Assembly: GCA_963719855.1 (NCBI GenBank)
Contig: CAVRDK010000004.1
Location: forward strand, 558,001 to 622,000
Reading direction: 5' to 3'
From: CAIQPV01 sp963719855
GTDB lineage: Bacteria; Pseudomonadota; Gammaproteobacteria; Burkholderiales; Gallionellaceae
DNA length: 64,000 nt
Shown here: positions 9,523 to 17,470 of the stretch, in pieces
How positions within the stretch are numbered: position 1 is the first letter of the stretch
Layout of the letters: every line of letters starts with the position of its first letter
Notes under the pieces: generated by a model
Told to the model about the DNA's origin: nothing
What the model saw: only the letters and a program-made list of their open reading frames with translations
Database searches by the model: none
Made by a program: the position numbers and the translations under genes

Positions 9523-10674
9523 ATGAACGGACTTGATTTGATCAAAAAGGCCACGGTGCTGGTAGTCGACGATACGCCGGATAACCTGGCACTGATGAGC
9601 AGTCTGCTCAAGAATGACTACAAGGTGAAAATTGCCAACGGTGGCGAAAAGGCACTGAAGATCGCGGCGTTAGACTCGCCACCGGATCTGATCCTGCTCG
9701 ACATCATGATGCCCGGCATGGACGGCTACGAGGTGTGCCAGCAGCTCAAACGCGACCCCAGGACGATGGACATCCCGGTGATATTTCTTACTGCCAAGAC
9801 TGAAGTGGAGGACGAGAAAAAAGGGCTGGAACTCGGCGCGGTCGACTACATCACCAAACCGATCAGCCCGCCCATCGTTATGGCACGTGTAAAGAACCAT
9901 CTGGCGCTCAAGGCCATGGCTGACTTCCTGCGCGATCAAAACGACTTTCTCGAACTCGAAGTGGACAAGCGCACTCGCGAAGTAATGGCGATTCAGGATG
10001 TGACGATTCTCGTCATGGCCTCGCTGGCCGAGACGCGCGATTCAGACACCGGCAACCACATCCGCCGTACGCAGTTCTACGTCAAAGCGCTGGCCGAGAA
10101 GCTGCGCGGCCATCCGCGCTTCGCCTGGTTTCTGACGGAACCCAACATTAACATGCTGTTCAAGTCGGCACCGCTGCACGACATCGGCAAGGTGGGCATT
10201 CCCGACCGCATCCTGCTGAAGCCGGGCCGCTTCGAACCTCACGAGTTCGAGATCATGAAAACGCATACTACTCTGGGGCGCGATGCCATTGCGCACGCCG
10301 AAAGTGCGCTTGGCACCAACGTCGATTTTCTCTCCTTCGCCAAATCCATTGCCCTTTCGCACCAGGAGAAGTGGGACGGCAGCGGCTATCCGCAGGGACT
10401 CGTCGGCGACGACATTCCGATTCCGGCGCGCCTGATGGCGGTTGCCGATGTCTACGACGCGCTGATCAGCCGCCGCGTTTACAAGGAAGGCATGCCACAT
10501 GAAGAAGCGGTGCAGATCATGTCTGAGGGGCGGGACACGCACTTCGATGCCGACATGTTCGATGCTTTCGTCGAAATACAGGAGGAGTTCCGCGCCATCG
10601 CCCGGCGATTTGTCGATTCTGACGCGGACATGAACAAGAAGAAGGATTATCTGACGCAGACCGGCGTCGTGTAA
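9523..10674 (+). CDS. RpfG-type response regulator with HD-GYP c-di-GMP phosphodiesterase domain
   Basis: 383 residues: receiver (about 10–130; VLVVDDTPDNLALMSSLL, phospho-Asp in LILLDIMMPGMDGYEV, TAK and the conserved K in ITKPI), a helical linker, then an HD-GYP domain. The metal-binding HD is in LHDIGKVGIPDRIL near residue 220, followed by SHQEKWDGSGYPQGL carrying the GYP signature near 285. The domain breaks down cyclic di-GMP. It starts 12 bases after the hybrid kinase, preceded by AAAGGA, so it is co-transcribed and probably a phosphoryl acceptor of that relay (inference). Confidence 0.92.
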   Translation: MNGLDLIKKATVLVVDDTPDNLALMSSLLKNDYKVKIANGGEKALKIAALDSPPDLILLDIMMPGMDGYEVCQQLKRDPRTMDIPVIFLTAKTEVEDEKKGLELGAVDYITKPISPPIVMARVKNHLALKAMADFLRDQNDFLELEVDKRTREVMAIQDVTILVMASLAETRDSDTGNHIRRTQFYVKALAEKLRGHPRFAWFLTEPNINMLFKSAPLHDIGKVGIPDRILLKPGRFEPHEFEIMKTHTTLGRDAIAHAESALGTNVDFLSFAKSIALSHQEKWDGSGYPQGLVGDDIPIPARLMAVADVYDALISRRVYKEGMPHEEAVQIMSEGRDTHFDADMFDAFVEIQEEFRAIARRFVDSDADMNKKKDYLTQTGVV

Positions 10675-10692
10675 CGCGCGAAAGACAGAAAC

Positions 10693-12307
10693 ATGATCAA
10701 CAGGCAGACCGTATTTCTCGTCGTCGATGACTTTGAGCCCATGCGCATAGTCACCTCTAGCCAACTGCGTTCGATGGGCGCAAAAGCCATCGTGATGGCT
10801 TGTAACGGCGTCGAGGCTCTGCGTATGCTACGAGACAGGCGAGTGGACATCGTGCTTTCCGACTGGAACATGCCAGTCATGACGGGACTCGAACTGCTCA
10901 AGGCGGTGCGCGCCGACGAGAGGCTGTCGCATTTGCCTTTCATCATGATTACCGCCGAAGCCGAGAGGGATCGCGTCGCGGAGGCCATCGCCAGCGGCGT
11001 GAGTGACCTGCTAGTCAAGCCCTATACTGCGGATCGTTTTGCCAAGCGCGTTGAAAAGGCGCTGATATCGCGGCCTCGATCCGGTTCGCCTGTTCGTACG
11101 GCACCTGCGGTAAGGTCGCCTGTTTCCACATCGACGGTGAGCGCCGTCGAGCCAATTGACAAAAGTAAGCAGGAACTGGCGCGCTCGACGATTCTCGTTG
11201 TCGACGATACGGCGGACAATCTGTTATTGCTCTCGCACCTGTTCGAGGGCGAATATCGTGTGCGTATCGCGCATACCGGCGAGAAAGCGCTGCATATCTG
11301 TCAATCGGACAACCCGCCTGATCTGGTGCTGCTCGACATCATGATGCCAGGTATGGATGGCTTCGAAGTGGCTCGGCGCATGCGCGAACACCCAACGTCG
11401 GAAACTATTCCTGTGATCTTTGTCACCGCCATGACCGGCGACGACGCGCGCCTCAAGGGTTTGGAACTGGGGGCGGTGGACTTTGTCACCAAACCCATTG
11501 ATCCTGAAGTACTCAAGCCGCGTGTGCGTAACTTCATGCGCTACGTCGAACTGCACAAGCAATTGCAGGCCAATTACGACGGTATGCTGGAGTTGGCGCG
11601 CCTGCGCGAGGATGTAGAACACATCACACGCCATGACATGAAAGGGCCTCTGGCCGGTGTGATCGGGCTGGTGCAAGCGCTGGCGGACGACGACTCGATG
11701 AACTACAAGCAAGTTGGGCAGCTACGCATGGTCGAGGAAACTGCGTTGCAGGTGCTCGATATGATCAACCTGTCCTCGGAAATATTCAAGATTGAAACCG
11801 GACGCTTCGAAGCTCGACGCCAAACCGGTCAATATCAGCGACATCCTGCGCCGCATCGTCGAAATTTCGCGCACGACTTTCGCCGAGAAGCACATCATTA
11901 TCACCATCGATACGGATGTGCTGGTCGGCGAGGAGGTGCCGCAGGTGATGGGCGACGCCATGTTCTGCTATTCCCTGTTTCAGAACCTGGTCAAGAATGC
12001 CTGCGAAGCGGCTCCCGAAGATAGCAGGGTGACCGTCACCTTGAATGATGAAACGCCGTTGCGCATCATGATCCAAAACAAGGGAGCGGTTCCTGCCGAG
12101 ATTCGTGAGCGATTTTTCGACAAGTTCGTCACACACGGCAAGCAAGGCGGAACCGGTCTCGGGACGTATTCGGCCAAAGTTCTCGCAGAGGCACAAAACG
12201 GAGCGATTTCACTGGAAGTTTCCGACCAGAAAAGCCAGACCACGATCACCGTGACACTGCCCCGTTACTCCGAGGCTATATGTGGGGTAACGCACGGAGA
12301 GCGGTAG
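10693..12307 (+). pseudogene. Double-receiver sensor kinase REC–REC–HisKA–HATPase, interrupted by a +1 frameshift
   Basis: Two receivers (residues about 8–125 with VLSDWNMPVMTGLELL, and about 160–285 with LVLLDIMMPGMDGFEV) are followed by a HisKA-like helix pair with RHDMKGPLAG (His about 314). The ATPase domain (LFQNLVKNACEAAPED, GGTGLGTYSAKVLAEA) lies in the next frame. The two open frames are 10693–12024 and 11792–12307; skipping one A at 11810–11811 joins them as ETGRFELDAKPVNISDIL, giving 537 residues. The last nine codons and the stop come from the 55-bp direct repeat at 12281–12335, so the original C-terminus may have been replaced. It begins 18 bases after the HD-GYP gene, in the same operon. 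No membrane segment; probably a soluble integrator of the upstream relay. Confidence 0.8.
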
Positions 12308-12335
12308 ACTTAATCACCATAATGCAACATGGCGG
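12281..12335 (+). repeat. 55-bp direct repeat, copy B (overlaps 3' end of second kinase gene)
   Basis: Second copy of the sequence at 6695–6749 (eight differences). It contributes the last codons and TAG stop of the kinase gene and ends 25 bases before the IS21 element. Confidence 0.7.
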
Positions 12336-12467
12336 GAATGGCCTCTGCGAGGCAAAGACGTGAGTTTTTGCACATAAATTTGACCCACCTAATGCAATAA
12401 ATTGCATCCAAATTTGACCCACGTATAGATACTGTCCTGCTCAATATTTGAGCGGGAGTAAACAGGA

Positions 12468-13985
12468 GTGATCAACGTGGCGATATTAAGCAGCATCAGG
12501 CGTTGGCATTTACGCGATAACATGCCGATTCGAGAGATAGTCCGCAAGACCGGAATCGCTCGAAATACCATCAGGAAGTATTTGTCCAACGAAGTTGTTG
12601 AGCCGAATTATCCTAAACGCAAGACCCCGAGCAAGCTGGATGACTATGCTGCCAAACTGGCGGCATGGCTAAAGACAGAGGCCAGCAAGGGACGCAAACA
12701 GAAACGTAGTCTCAAACAACTTTACCGAGACTTGGTGCAGTTGGGCTTTACCGGTTCCTATGACCGAGTTGCAGCCTTTGCCAAGCGATGGCGGCAAGAG
12801 CAGCAGGAACTGGCCAAGACCGCTGGTCGCGGCACATTCATCCCACTTACTTTTGCACCAGGAGAAGCATTTCAGTTCGACTGGAGCGAGGACTGGGCGG
12901 TCATAGCAGGTGAACGAACCAAGTTGCAAGTTGCGCACTTCAAGCTCAGCCACAGCCGAGCATTCTTCTTGCGTGCCTATCCGCTTCAGACGCACGAGAT
13001 GCTGTTCGATGCTCATAACCATGCCTTCGCAACCTTTGGTGGTGTGCCTGCCCGTGGCATCTACGACAACATGAAGACTGCCGTGGATAAGGTAAAACGC
13101 GGCAAGCAGCGTGATGTCAACATCCGTTTCACTGCCATGGTGAGCCACCACCTGTACGATGCCGAGTTCTGTAATCCTGCATCCGGCTGGGAGAAGGGGC
13201 AAGTTGAGAAGAACGTACGGGATTCACGTCACCGCATATGGAACCAGTTACCAACATTCGGCAGTTTGGCTGAACTCAATGATTGGTTGCAACAGCGGTG
13301 TGTATCACTCTGGAGCGAGATTACCCATCCTGAGCAGCCTGACCGCAGCGTTGCCGATGTTTATGCTGCCGAACGCCCTTACCTGATGGCGCTGCCCTGT
13401 CCGTTCGACGGATTTGTGGAACATATCAAACGTGTATCGCCGACCTGTCTGGTCACGTTCGAACGCAACCGCTATAGCGTACCAGCCTCCTATGCCAACC
13501 GTCCGATCAGCCTTCGAGTGTATGCCGACCGGCTGGTGTTTGTGGCCGAGGCACAGGTTATTGCCGAACATGCACGGCTGATTCAACGCAATCCTGCAAT
13601 TGGGCGAACCATTTATGACTGGCGCCATTACCTGAGCGTATTACAGCGCAAACCCGGCGCATTGCGCAATGGTGCGCCGTTCACCGAGCTGCCTGATGCC
13701 TTCAAGCGATTGCAGGCCATTCTGCTCAAGCGCCAAGGCGGTGATCGGGAGATGGTTGAGATACTGGCGCTGGTTCTACAACATGATGAGTCAGCGGTGC
13801 TGGCGGCGGTCGAGTTGGCCTTGGAGGCCGGTGTGCCATCCAAGCAGCATGTGCTCAATCTTCTCAAACGGCTGATTGAGCCCGCACCACCAGCTCCCAT
13901 TGATACTCCGCTGACGCTGATGGTCGAACCGCAGGCTAATGTCAGTCGCTATGATGAGCTACGGGAGGTGCGCCATGCAGCATGA
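12468..13985 (+). CDS. istA: IS21-family transposase IstA
   Basis: 505 residues. The N-terminal helix-turn-helix (IREIVRKTGIARNTIRKYL near 22–40) binds the element ends. The DDE integrase core begins near residue 125 with GEAFQFDWSEDW (first catalytic Asp), continues with GIYDNMKTAVDKV (second Asp near 200) and CNPASGWEKGQVEKNVRDSR (catalytic Glu). The C-terminal part has the Mu-transposase-like region RNRYSVPASYANRPISLRVYAD. Start is GTG 12468, preceded by AACAGGAG. It overlaps istB by 11 bases. No disabling change is seen. Confidence 0.95.
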   Translation: MINVAILSSIRRWHLRDNMPIREIVRKTGIARNTIRKYLSNEVVEPNYPKRKTPSKLDDYAAKLAAWLKTEASKGRKQKRSLKQLYRDLVQLGFTGSYDRVAAFAKRWRQEQQELAKTAGRGTFIPLTFAPGEAFQFDWSEDWAVIAGERTKLQVAHFKLSHSRAFFLRAYPLQTHEMLFDAHNHAFATFGGVPARGIYDNMKTAVDKVKRGKQRDVNIRFTAMVSHHLYDAEFCNPASGWEKGQVEKNVRDSRHRIWNQLPTFGSLAELNDWLQQRCVSLWSEITHPEQPDRSVADVYAAERPYLMALPCPFDGFVEHIKRVSPTCLVTFERNRYSVPASYANRPISLRVYADRLVFVAEAQVIAEHARLIQRNPAIGRTIYDWRHYLSVLQRKPGALRNGAPFTELPDAFKRLQAILLKRQGGDREMVEILALVLQHDESAVLAAVELALEAGVPSKQHVLNLLKRLIEPAPPAPIDTPLTLMVEPQANVSRYDELREVRHAA

Positions 13986-14751
13986 AGCTATGATGACCTC
14001 GCTCAAGGCGATCAAGTTGTACGGTATGGCGCAAGCCGTCGACGAACTGGCCAGGCAGAATTCGCCTGCATACCAGAATGCGCAGGAGATGCTGGGAACT
14101 CTAATCAAAGCGGAGATGGCTGAGCGTGAGGTACGCTCTATCGGCTACCAGATGAAGGCAGCCAGGTTCCCGGCCTACCGCGACCTGGCGAGCTTCGACT
14201 TTAGCCAGAGCGAGGCGAATGAGGCACTGATTCGCCAATTGCATCGCTGTGAGTTTCTGGATCAGGCGCACAACGTAGTGCTGGTCGGTGGCCCCGGCAC
14301 AGGCAAGACACACCTTGCCACTGCATTGGGTGTGCAGGCCGTGCAGCATCAGCACCGCCGGGTGCGCTTCTTCTCGACCATCGAACTGGTCAATACGCTG
14401 GAACTCGAGAAGGCCGCTGGCAAGCAGGGGCAACTTGCCAGCCGAATGATGTATGCCGACTTGGTGATTCTGGATGAACTGGGCTACTTGCCGTTCAGCC
14501 AGGCAGGCGGTGCTTTGCTGTTTCACTTCATCGGCAAGCTCTATGAGCGAACAAGCCTTGTGATAACGACCAACCTGAGCTTTGCAGAATGGGGCAACGT
14601 GTTTGGGGATCCAAAGATGACGACGGCACTATTGGACAGGCTTACCCATCACTGCCACATCATTGAGACCGGCAACGATAGTTACCGTTTTAAGAACAGC
14701 TCGACTCAAACTGGAAAGGGGGGCAAAACCAGAAAACTATCCACAACCTGA
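13975..14751 (+). CDS. istB: IS21-family transposition helper ATPase IstB
   Basis: 258-residue AAA+ ATPase that loads IstA on target DNA. Walker A GGPGTGKTHLATALG is near residues 105–119, Walker B LVILDELGYLPF near 165, and sensor residues follow in VITTNLSFAEW. Start ATG 13975 is chosen over the upstream in-frame ATG 13939 because GGGAGGTG directly precedes it. It overlaps the istA stop, as is usual in the family. Confidence 0.95.
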   Translation: MQHEAMMTSLKAIKLYGMAQAVDELARQNSPAYQNAQEMLGTLIKAEMAEREVRSIGYQMKAARFPAYRDLASFDFSQSEANEALIRQLHRCEFLDQAHNVVLVGGPGTGKTHLATALGVQAVQHQHRRVRFFSTIELVNTLELEKAAGKQGQLASRMMYADLVILDELGYLPFSQAGGALLFHFIGKLYERTSLVITTNLSFAEWGNVFGDPKMTTALLDRLTHHCHIIETGNDSYRFKNSSTQTGKGGKTRKLSTT

Positions 14752-14825
14752 ACCGTTAAGATATAAACTTAGGGTGGGTCAAAATTCGATGCAACACCCG
14801 GGTCAGATTTAAACGCAAAAACTCA

Positions 14826-14846
14826 CTTACCTTTTCCTGTTGTCAT
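14826..14846 (-). pseudogene. Seven-codon start of an unknown gene cut off by the IS21 element
   Basis: Reverse strand: AAGGAG ribosome site (14855–14860), then ATG and MTTGKGK, after which the IS end supplies TGA at once. The rest of the gene is not found on the far side of the element, whose left flank is the kinase gene. Too short to identify. Confidence 0.35.
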
Positions 14847-14908
14847 TTCTTCGTCTCCTTAACTTGAATTCTACCCTCAGTTAAGAAATACGTTTTTACA
14901 GGGCAAGG

Positions 14909-15511
14909 TCACATTATTGAAACACGGGACTGAATAATCCAAACCACGAACATAATGCCGCAGAAGGTAAAGATAATATCCCCATACGTTAGCGAATCCG
15001 CAAGAAGTGCCATTAACATAATTACAACATAGGCCACCTGAGCAAAGAAAACAATCATGACGGTGGTAAATCCTGCCCCATCAGCACCGCCTTCTGTGGC
15101 TGCTATACTTTGCCAAGGGGAGAGTGCTAGAGCATATGAACCCAACAGATAGGGCAAGATGGAATGGTGGCCTTTTTGAGCCAGCATAGCGAATAATACA
15201 AACACTGCAAGGCACCAAGCTGACAACACCGCCACGGCATAAAGATTACTCAAGAACGATAAACCATAGAATGCTATGCCACGCCAGTTTACCTTCTCTC
15301 CAAGGGCGGCGAGGGCAAGCATTATTGCCCCGCTGGGTAGCATCAGTATCCCGATAGTAAAACTGGAACAGATAAGTATTCCAACCCCAACTATCAAAGC
15401 TGACCAGTCCCCTAGGACTATAAGCCAAATCACGCTGACGATGCCACTAAGGGCGTTTAGGATTGCCAGAGGCGAGGATAAAATAATCATGAAGTTGGTC
15501 AGCGCTTTCAT
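14909..15511 (-). CDS. Hypothetical multi-pass membrane protein
   Basis: About 200 residues dominated by hydrophobic segments (six or so, for example IVSVIWLIVLGDWSALIVGV, LYAVAVLSAWCLAVFVLFAM, IVFFAQVAYVVIMLMALLAD). I do not recognise the family. Met at 15511 is taken as start; the frame is open up to 15595, but that part lies inside the ihfB fragment of the opposite strand. It stands alone between the IS21 element and the ihfB remnant, in a region of gene debris, so it may belong to the island or be a leftover. Confidence 0.5.
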   Translation of the reverse strand: MKALTNFMIILSSPLAILNALSGIVSVIWLIVLGDWSALIVGVGILICSSFTIGILMLPSGAIMLALAALGEKVNWRGIAFYGLSFLSNLYAVAVLSAWCLAVFVLFAMLAQKGHHSILPYLLGSYALALSPWQSIAATEGGADGAGFTTVMIVFFAQVAYVVIMLMALLADSLTYGDIIFTFCGIMFVVWIIQSRVSIM

Positions 15512-15569
15512 GTTCGCCCCGGTTGCATAGAGTTGGAGTTGATATCTTATAACAAACGCAAATGTTAGG

Positions 15570-15763
15570 GTAATGCTTGATGCCATGTCCGCCACGTTGG
15601 CTCGCGGTGGACGAATTGAGATTTGCGGCTTCGGCAGCTTTGCTCTGAACTACCGTCCACCACGCAATGGGCGCAACCCCAAAACGGGTGCCAAGGTGCC
15701 AAGTATGTCCCTCACTTTAAGGCTGGCAAGGAATTGCGGGAACGGGTGGATTACGGTGAATAG
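15570..15763 (+). pseudogene. ihfB: Fragment of integration host factor beta subunit
   Basis: Translates as the DNA-binding arm region of IhfB: LDAMSATLARGGRIEICGFG then SFALNYRPPRNGRNPKTG, near-identical to the family consensus including the proline loop. The first ~30 residues (dimerisation helices) are absent. After KTGAKVP the frame is lost by a one-base (or 1+3n) deletion, and the consensus resumes as KYVPHFKAGKELRERVDYGE with a TAG at 15761. It is clearly broken; a working ihfB must be elsewhere in the genome. Confidence 0.8.
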
Positions 15764-15766
15764 TGG

Positions 15767-16111
15767 TTATGCCGCCTGAAGCATAAAGTCCACATGCACG
15801 GCATCGAAGGGGAAAACAACTTTTCCGTCATCGGTTTTATCCAGCAGTCCGGCATTCAGCAAAGCATGAACGTCCGTATGCACGCCCTTAACGTCACGCT
15901 CTACCCGCCGTGCCACTTCGCGCAGGGACAATGCGCCTGCCCCGGTCATTGCCTTGAGTATGTCCCAACGCTTGGGCGAGAGCGTGCGCCATAGCTCCGC
16001 CGTGCTTTCAAAGCTGCGATACGCCCCTTGTTGCTTGCCCGTCTTAACCGCACTCATGATGCGTGCGTTGGTTTCCTCGCGGGTCGATACCCCGATAACA
16101 ACTGTTTTCAT
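15767..16111 (-). CDS. TumA-like antitoxin, winged-helix DNA-binding protein
   Basis: About 114 residues. The middle part SPKRWDILKAMTGAGALSLR and REVARRVERDVKGVHTDVHA is a winged-helix fold of the MarR/HVO_A0114 type, followed by LLNAGLLDKTDDGKVVFPFD. Start ATG 16111 is supported by a GGAGG five bases upstream and by an ATGA overlap with the stop of the preceding gene. Partner is the DUF6516-like protein just upstream; toxin-first gene order with a HTH antitoxin is the arrangement described for TumE/TumA pairs. Family assignment is from memory of the domain pattern, not a search. Confidence 0.7.
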   Translation of the reverse strand: MKTVVIGVSTREETNARIMSAVKTGKQQGAYRSFESTAELWRTLSPKRWDILKAMTGAGALSLREVARRVERDVKGVHTDVHALLNAGLLDKTDDGKVVFPFDAVHVDFMLQAA

Positions 16112-16392
16112 GCCTGCCTCCATTTATCCACCTGCCGCCAGAAATCGTTGAGTAGCGCAGGCATCGTGGTAAATCTGTAGGGCAACTCGACCCCGTTATG
16201 GTGATAGTGGTCGCCTTTACCTGCTTCGTTGTCATAGCGCAACACGCATTCGCCTTCTACTACCAGCGACAGGCTGTATTTGAAAGTATGCTCACTGCCG
16301 CGCACGGATTCGGGAACTCGTACCACCCGCAACTCCGCAAAGGCGTTGTCTCCCTGCTTAATCCGTTCGTCCACCAGCACTTGCGCTTTCAT
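16108..16392 (-). CDS. TumE-like toxin (DUF6516 family)
   Basis: About 94 residues from Met 16392. The family pattern is visible: an N-terminal VDERIKQGDNAFAELRVVRV, VRGSEHTFKYSLSLV, then the hallmark VLRYDNEAGKGDHYHHNGVE followed by PYRF. Proteins of this family act as toxins paired with a winged-helix antitoxin; the biochemical activity is not evident from sequence. The frame is open to 16428. However, a promoter (TTGACA, 17 bases, TATCGT) lies at 16400–16428 and would start transcription almost exactly at ATG 16392, so the shorter, possibly leaderless form is preferred. It overlaps the antitoxin gene by four bases. Confidence 0.68.
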   Translation of the reverse strand: MKAQVLVDERIKQGDNAFAELRVVRVPESVRGSEHTFKYSLSLVVEGECVLRYDNEAGKGDHYHHNGVELPYRFTTMPALLNDFWRQVDKWRQA

Positions 16393-16399
16393 GTTGTAA

Positions 16400-16428
16400 A
16401 CGATACCAACACTTTGGGCGGGTGTCAA
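16400..16428 (-). promoter_or_regulatory. Sigma-70 type promoter for the TumE/TumA pair
   Basis: Reverse strand TTGACA (16428–16423), a 17-base spacer, then TATCGT (16405–16400). The predicted start of transcription falls within a few bases of ATG 16392, suggesting leaderless translation. Confidence 0.45.
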
Positions 16429-16481
16429 TTGGGGTAGCCATGAAAACTATAGAAGTCCTGCGACTAGGCAGGTGTAGTGGG

Positions 16482-16505
16482 CAAATTTAATTTAAATTAA
16501 ATTTG
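16482..16505. repeat. 24-bp perfect A/T palindrome
   Basis: Self-complementary over 24 bases, built from AAATTT, AATTTAAATT and AAATTT blocks. It lies between the toxin–antitoxin promoter and the end of the terminase-small-like gene. It could be a protein-binding site, an origin element or a bidirectional terminator (it gives T-rich ends on both strands, though the stem is weak). Confidence 0.6.
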
Positions 16506-16582
16506 AAGGGGCGACCAGCATTGCCACCCACAGGGCACTACCCCCATCACACAAGCGTGGCAGGGCTGCACGGGGGCAGCCT

Positions 16583-17122
16583 TTACTGCATACTGGAAAA
16601 CATTCTGTCCATGCGCTCAATCTCGGTTTCCCCATCAGGATAGGCCGCATGTCGCTGCATCTTCCCCTCTGTAGCCAGTCTTTTCAGCCCCTCCACCAAA
16701 TTGCTGAGTTCCACTGCCTCCTGTGCGTCACGCCCCTTGTTTAGCTTCCGGTGCTCGGCATTAACGTCCCATATGGCGGAAGTTTTATCTGATAAGTTAC
16801 CTGCTGCATAGATACCCAATGCCGCACGAATCTTGGCGGCAGGTGGCGTGTCGGGACTGACCATGGCGCTGGCTAGTGTGTCCGCAGCCAATAAATGAAG
16901 GCTTCGGAACCTGTCAATTGTACGGTACATGGCTTCACTTCGGAACTTGTCGCATAGCTCTTGGAACGCGGGGAGATTCCGCCAATGGCAAATCGTTTCG
17001 GGGGTTACCCTGAGTTCACGGGCAGCTTCCTTCGACAGCCAGCCACAGGACAGTAGTTCCGCTGCCCTTTCTTGTCGGGGGGTCAACCCCTCCCGCTTAT
17101 GCCTCGTTGTAGTGTTTCCCAT
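16583..17122 (-). CDS. Terminase-small-subunit-like helix-turn-helix protein
   Basis: About 179 residues. N-terminal GLTPRQERAAELLSCGWLSK and EAARELRVTPETICHWRNLP form the helix-turn-helix typical of phage terminase small subunits and related phage DNA-binding proteins. A helical middle (FQELCDKFRSEAMYRTIDRF) and the IRAALGIY segment follow. Start ATG 17122 has AAGG eight bases upstream; the frame extends to 17239 but that part is unlike the family. No large terminase or capsid gene is nearby, so it probably serves as a regulator or packaging helper of a satellite-like element. Confidence 0.6.
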   Translation of the reverse strand: MGNTTTRHKREGLTPRQERAAELLSCGWLSKEAARELRVTPETICHWRNLPAFQELCDKFRSEAMYRTIDRFRSLHLLAADTLASAMVSPDTPPAAKIRAALGIYAAGNLSDKTSAIWDVNAEHRKLNKGRDAQEAVELSNLVEGLKRLATEGKMQRHAAYPDGETEIERMDRMFSSMQ

Positions 17123-17470
17123 TTTTAACCTTGAACAAACTTGAAAGTAATTGAAGTTGGGGAAACACTCATGCCGTCCCGATTGTAATGAGTATGCCAT
17201 GCCGACATGGCACCTAACGCGGCTGCAATGCTGTTCCAATACGGTGGGAGTATTACAAGCCAGCCTCCCGGGCTGGCAAAGGCAAGTCGCTTTAAGCTTG
17301 TCCCTACTGCTTAGTGTTTGCTGATATTTAATTTAAGTTGAACTTAGCCTTTAACTTAAACAGGTGTATTTGGGGGAAGACAAGCCCCATGTTACGGGCT
17401 GCCAGACAGAGTTCGTTATACTCGTCTGCCACCGATTGCAGGGGGTCGTAAAGGCCACAACTAACCCGTG
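17123..17470. other. Non-coding stretch with hairpins
   Basis: No convincing gene. It holds a hairpin GCCAGCC/GGCTGGC at about 17258–17276 and A/T-rich halves related to the palindrome at 16482 (TTTAATTTAAG…CTTAGCC…AACTTAAAC near 17330–17362). These could be a terminator of the replication gene and binding sites. Confidence 0.4.

Larger units (their letters stand above)
12361..14825 (+). mobile_element. Complete IS21-family insertion sequence (2465 bp)
   Basis: Ends are TGAGTTTTTGC at 12361 and its reverse complement ending at 14825, giving the TG…CA termini usual for IS21. Inside each end a second motif (AAATTTGACCCA left, GGGTCAAAATT and GGGTCAGATTT right) repeats, matching the multiple terminal transposase sites of the family. 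It carries istA and istB. I find no target duplication: the bases outside the ends (GCAAAGACG on the left, CTTACCTTT on the right) do not match. Confidence 0.9.
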
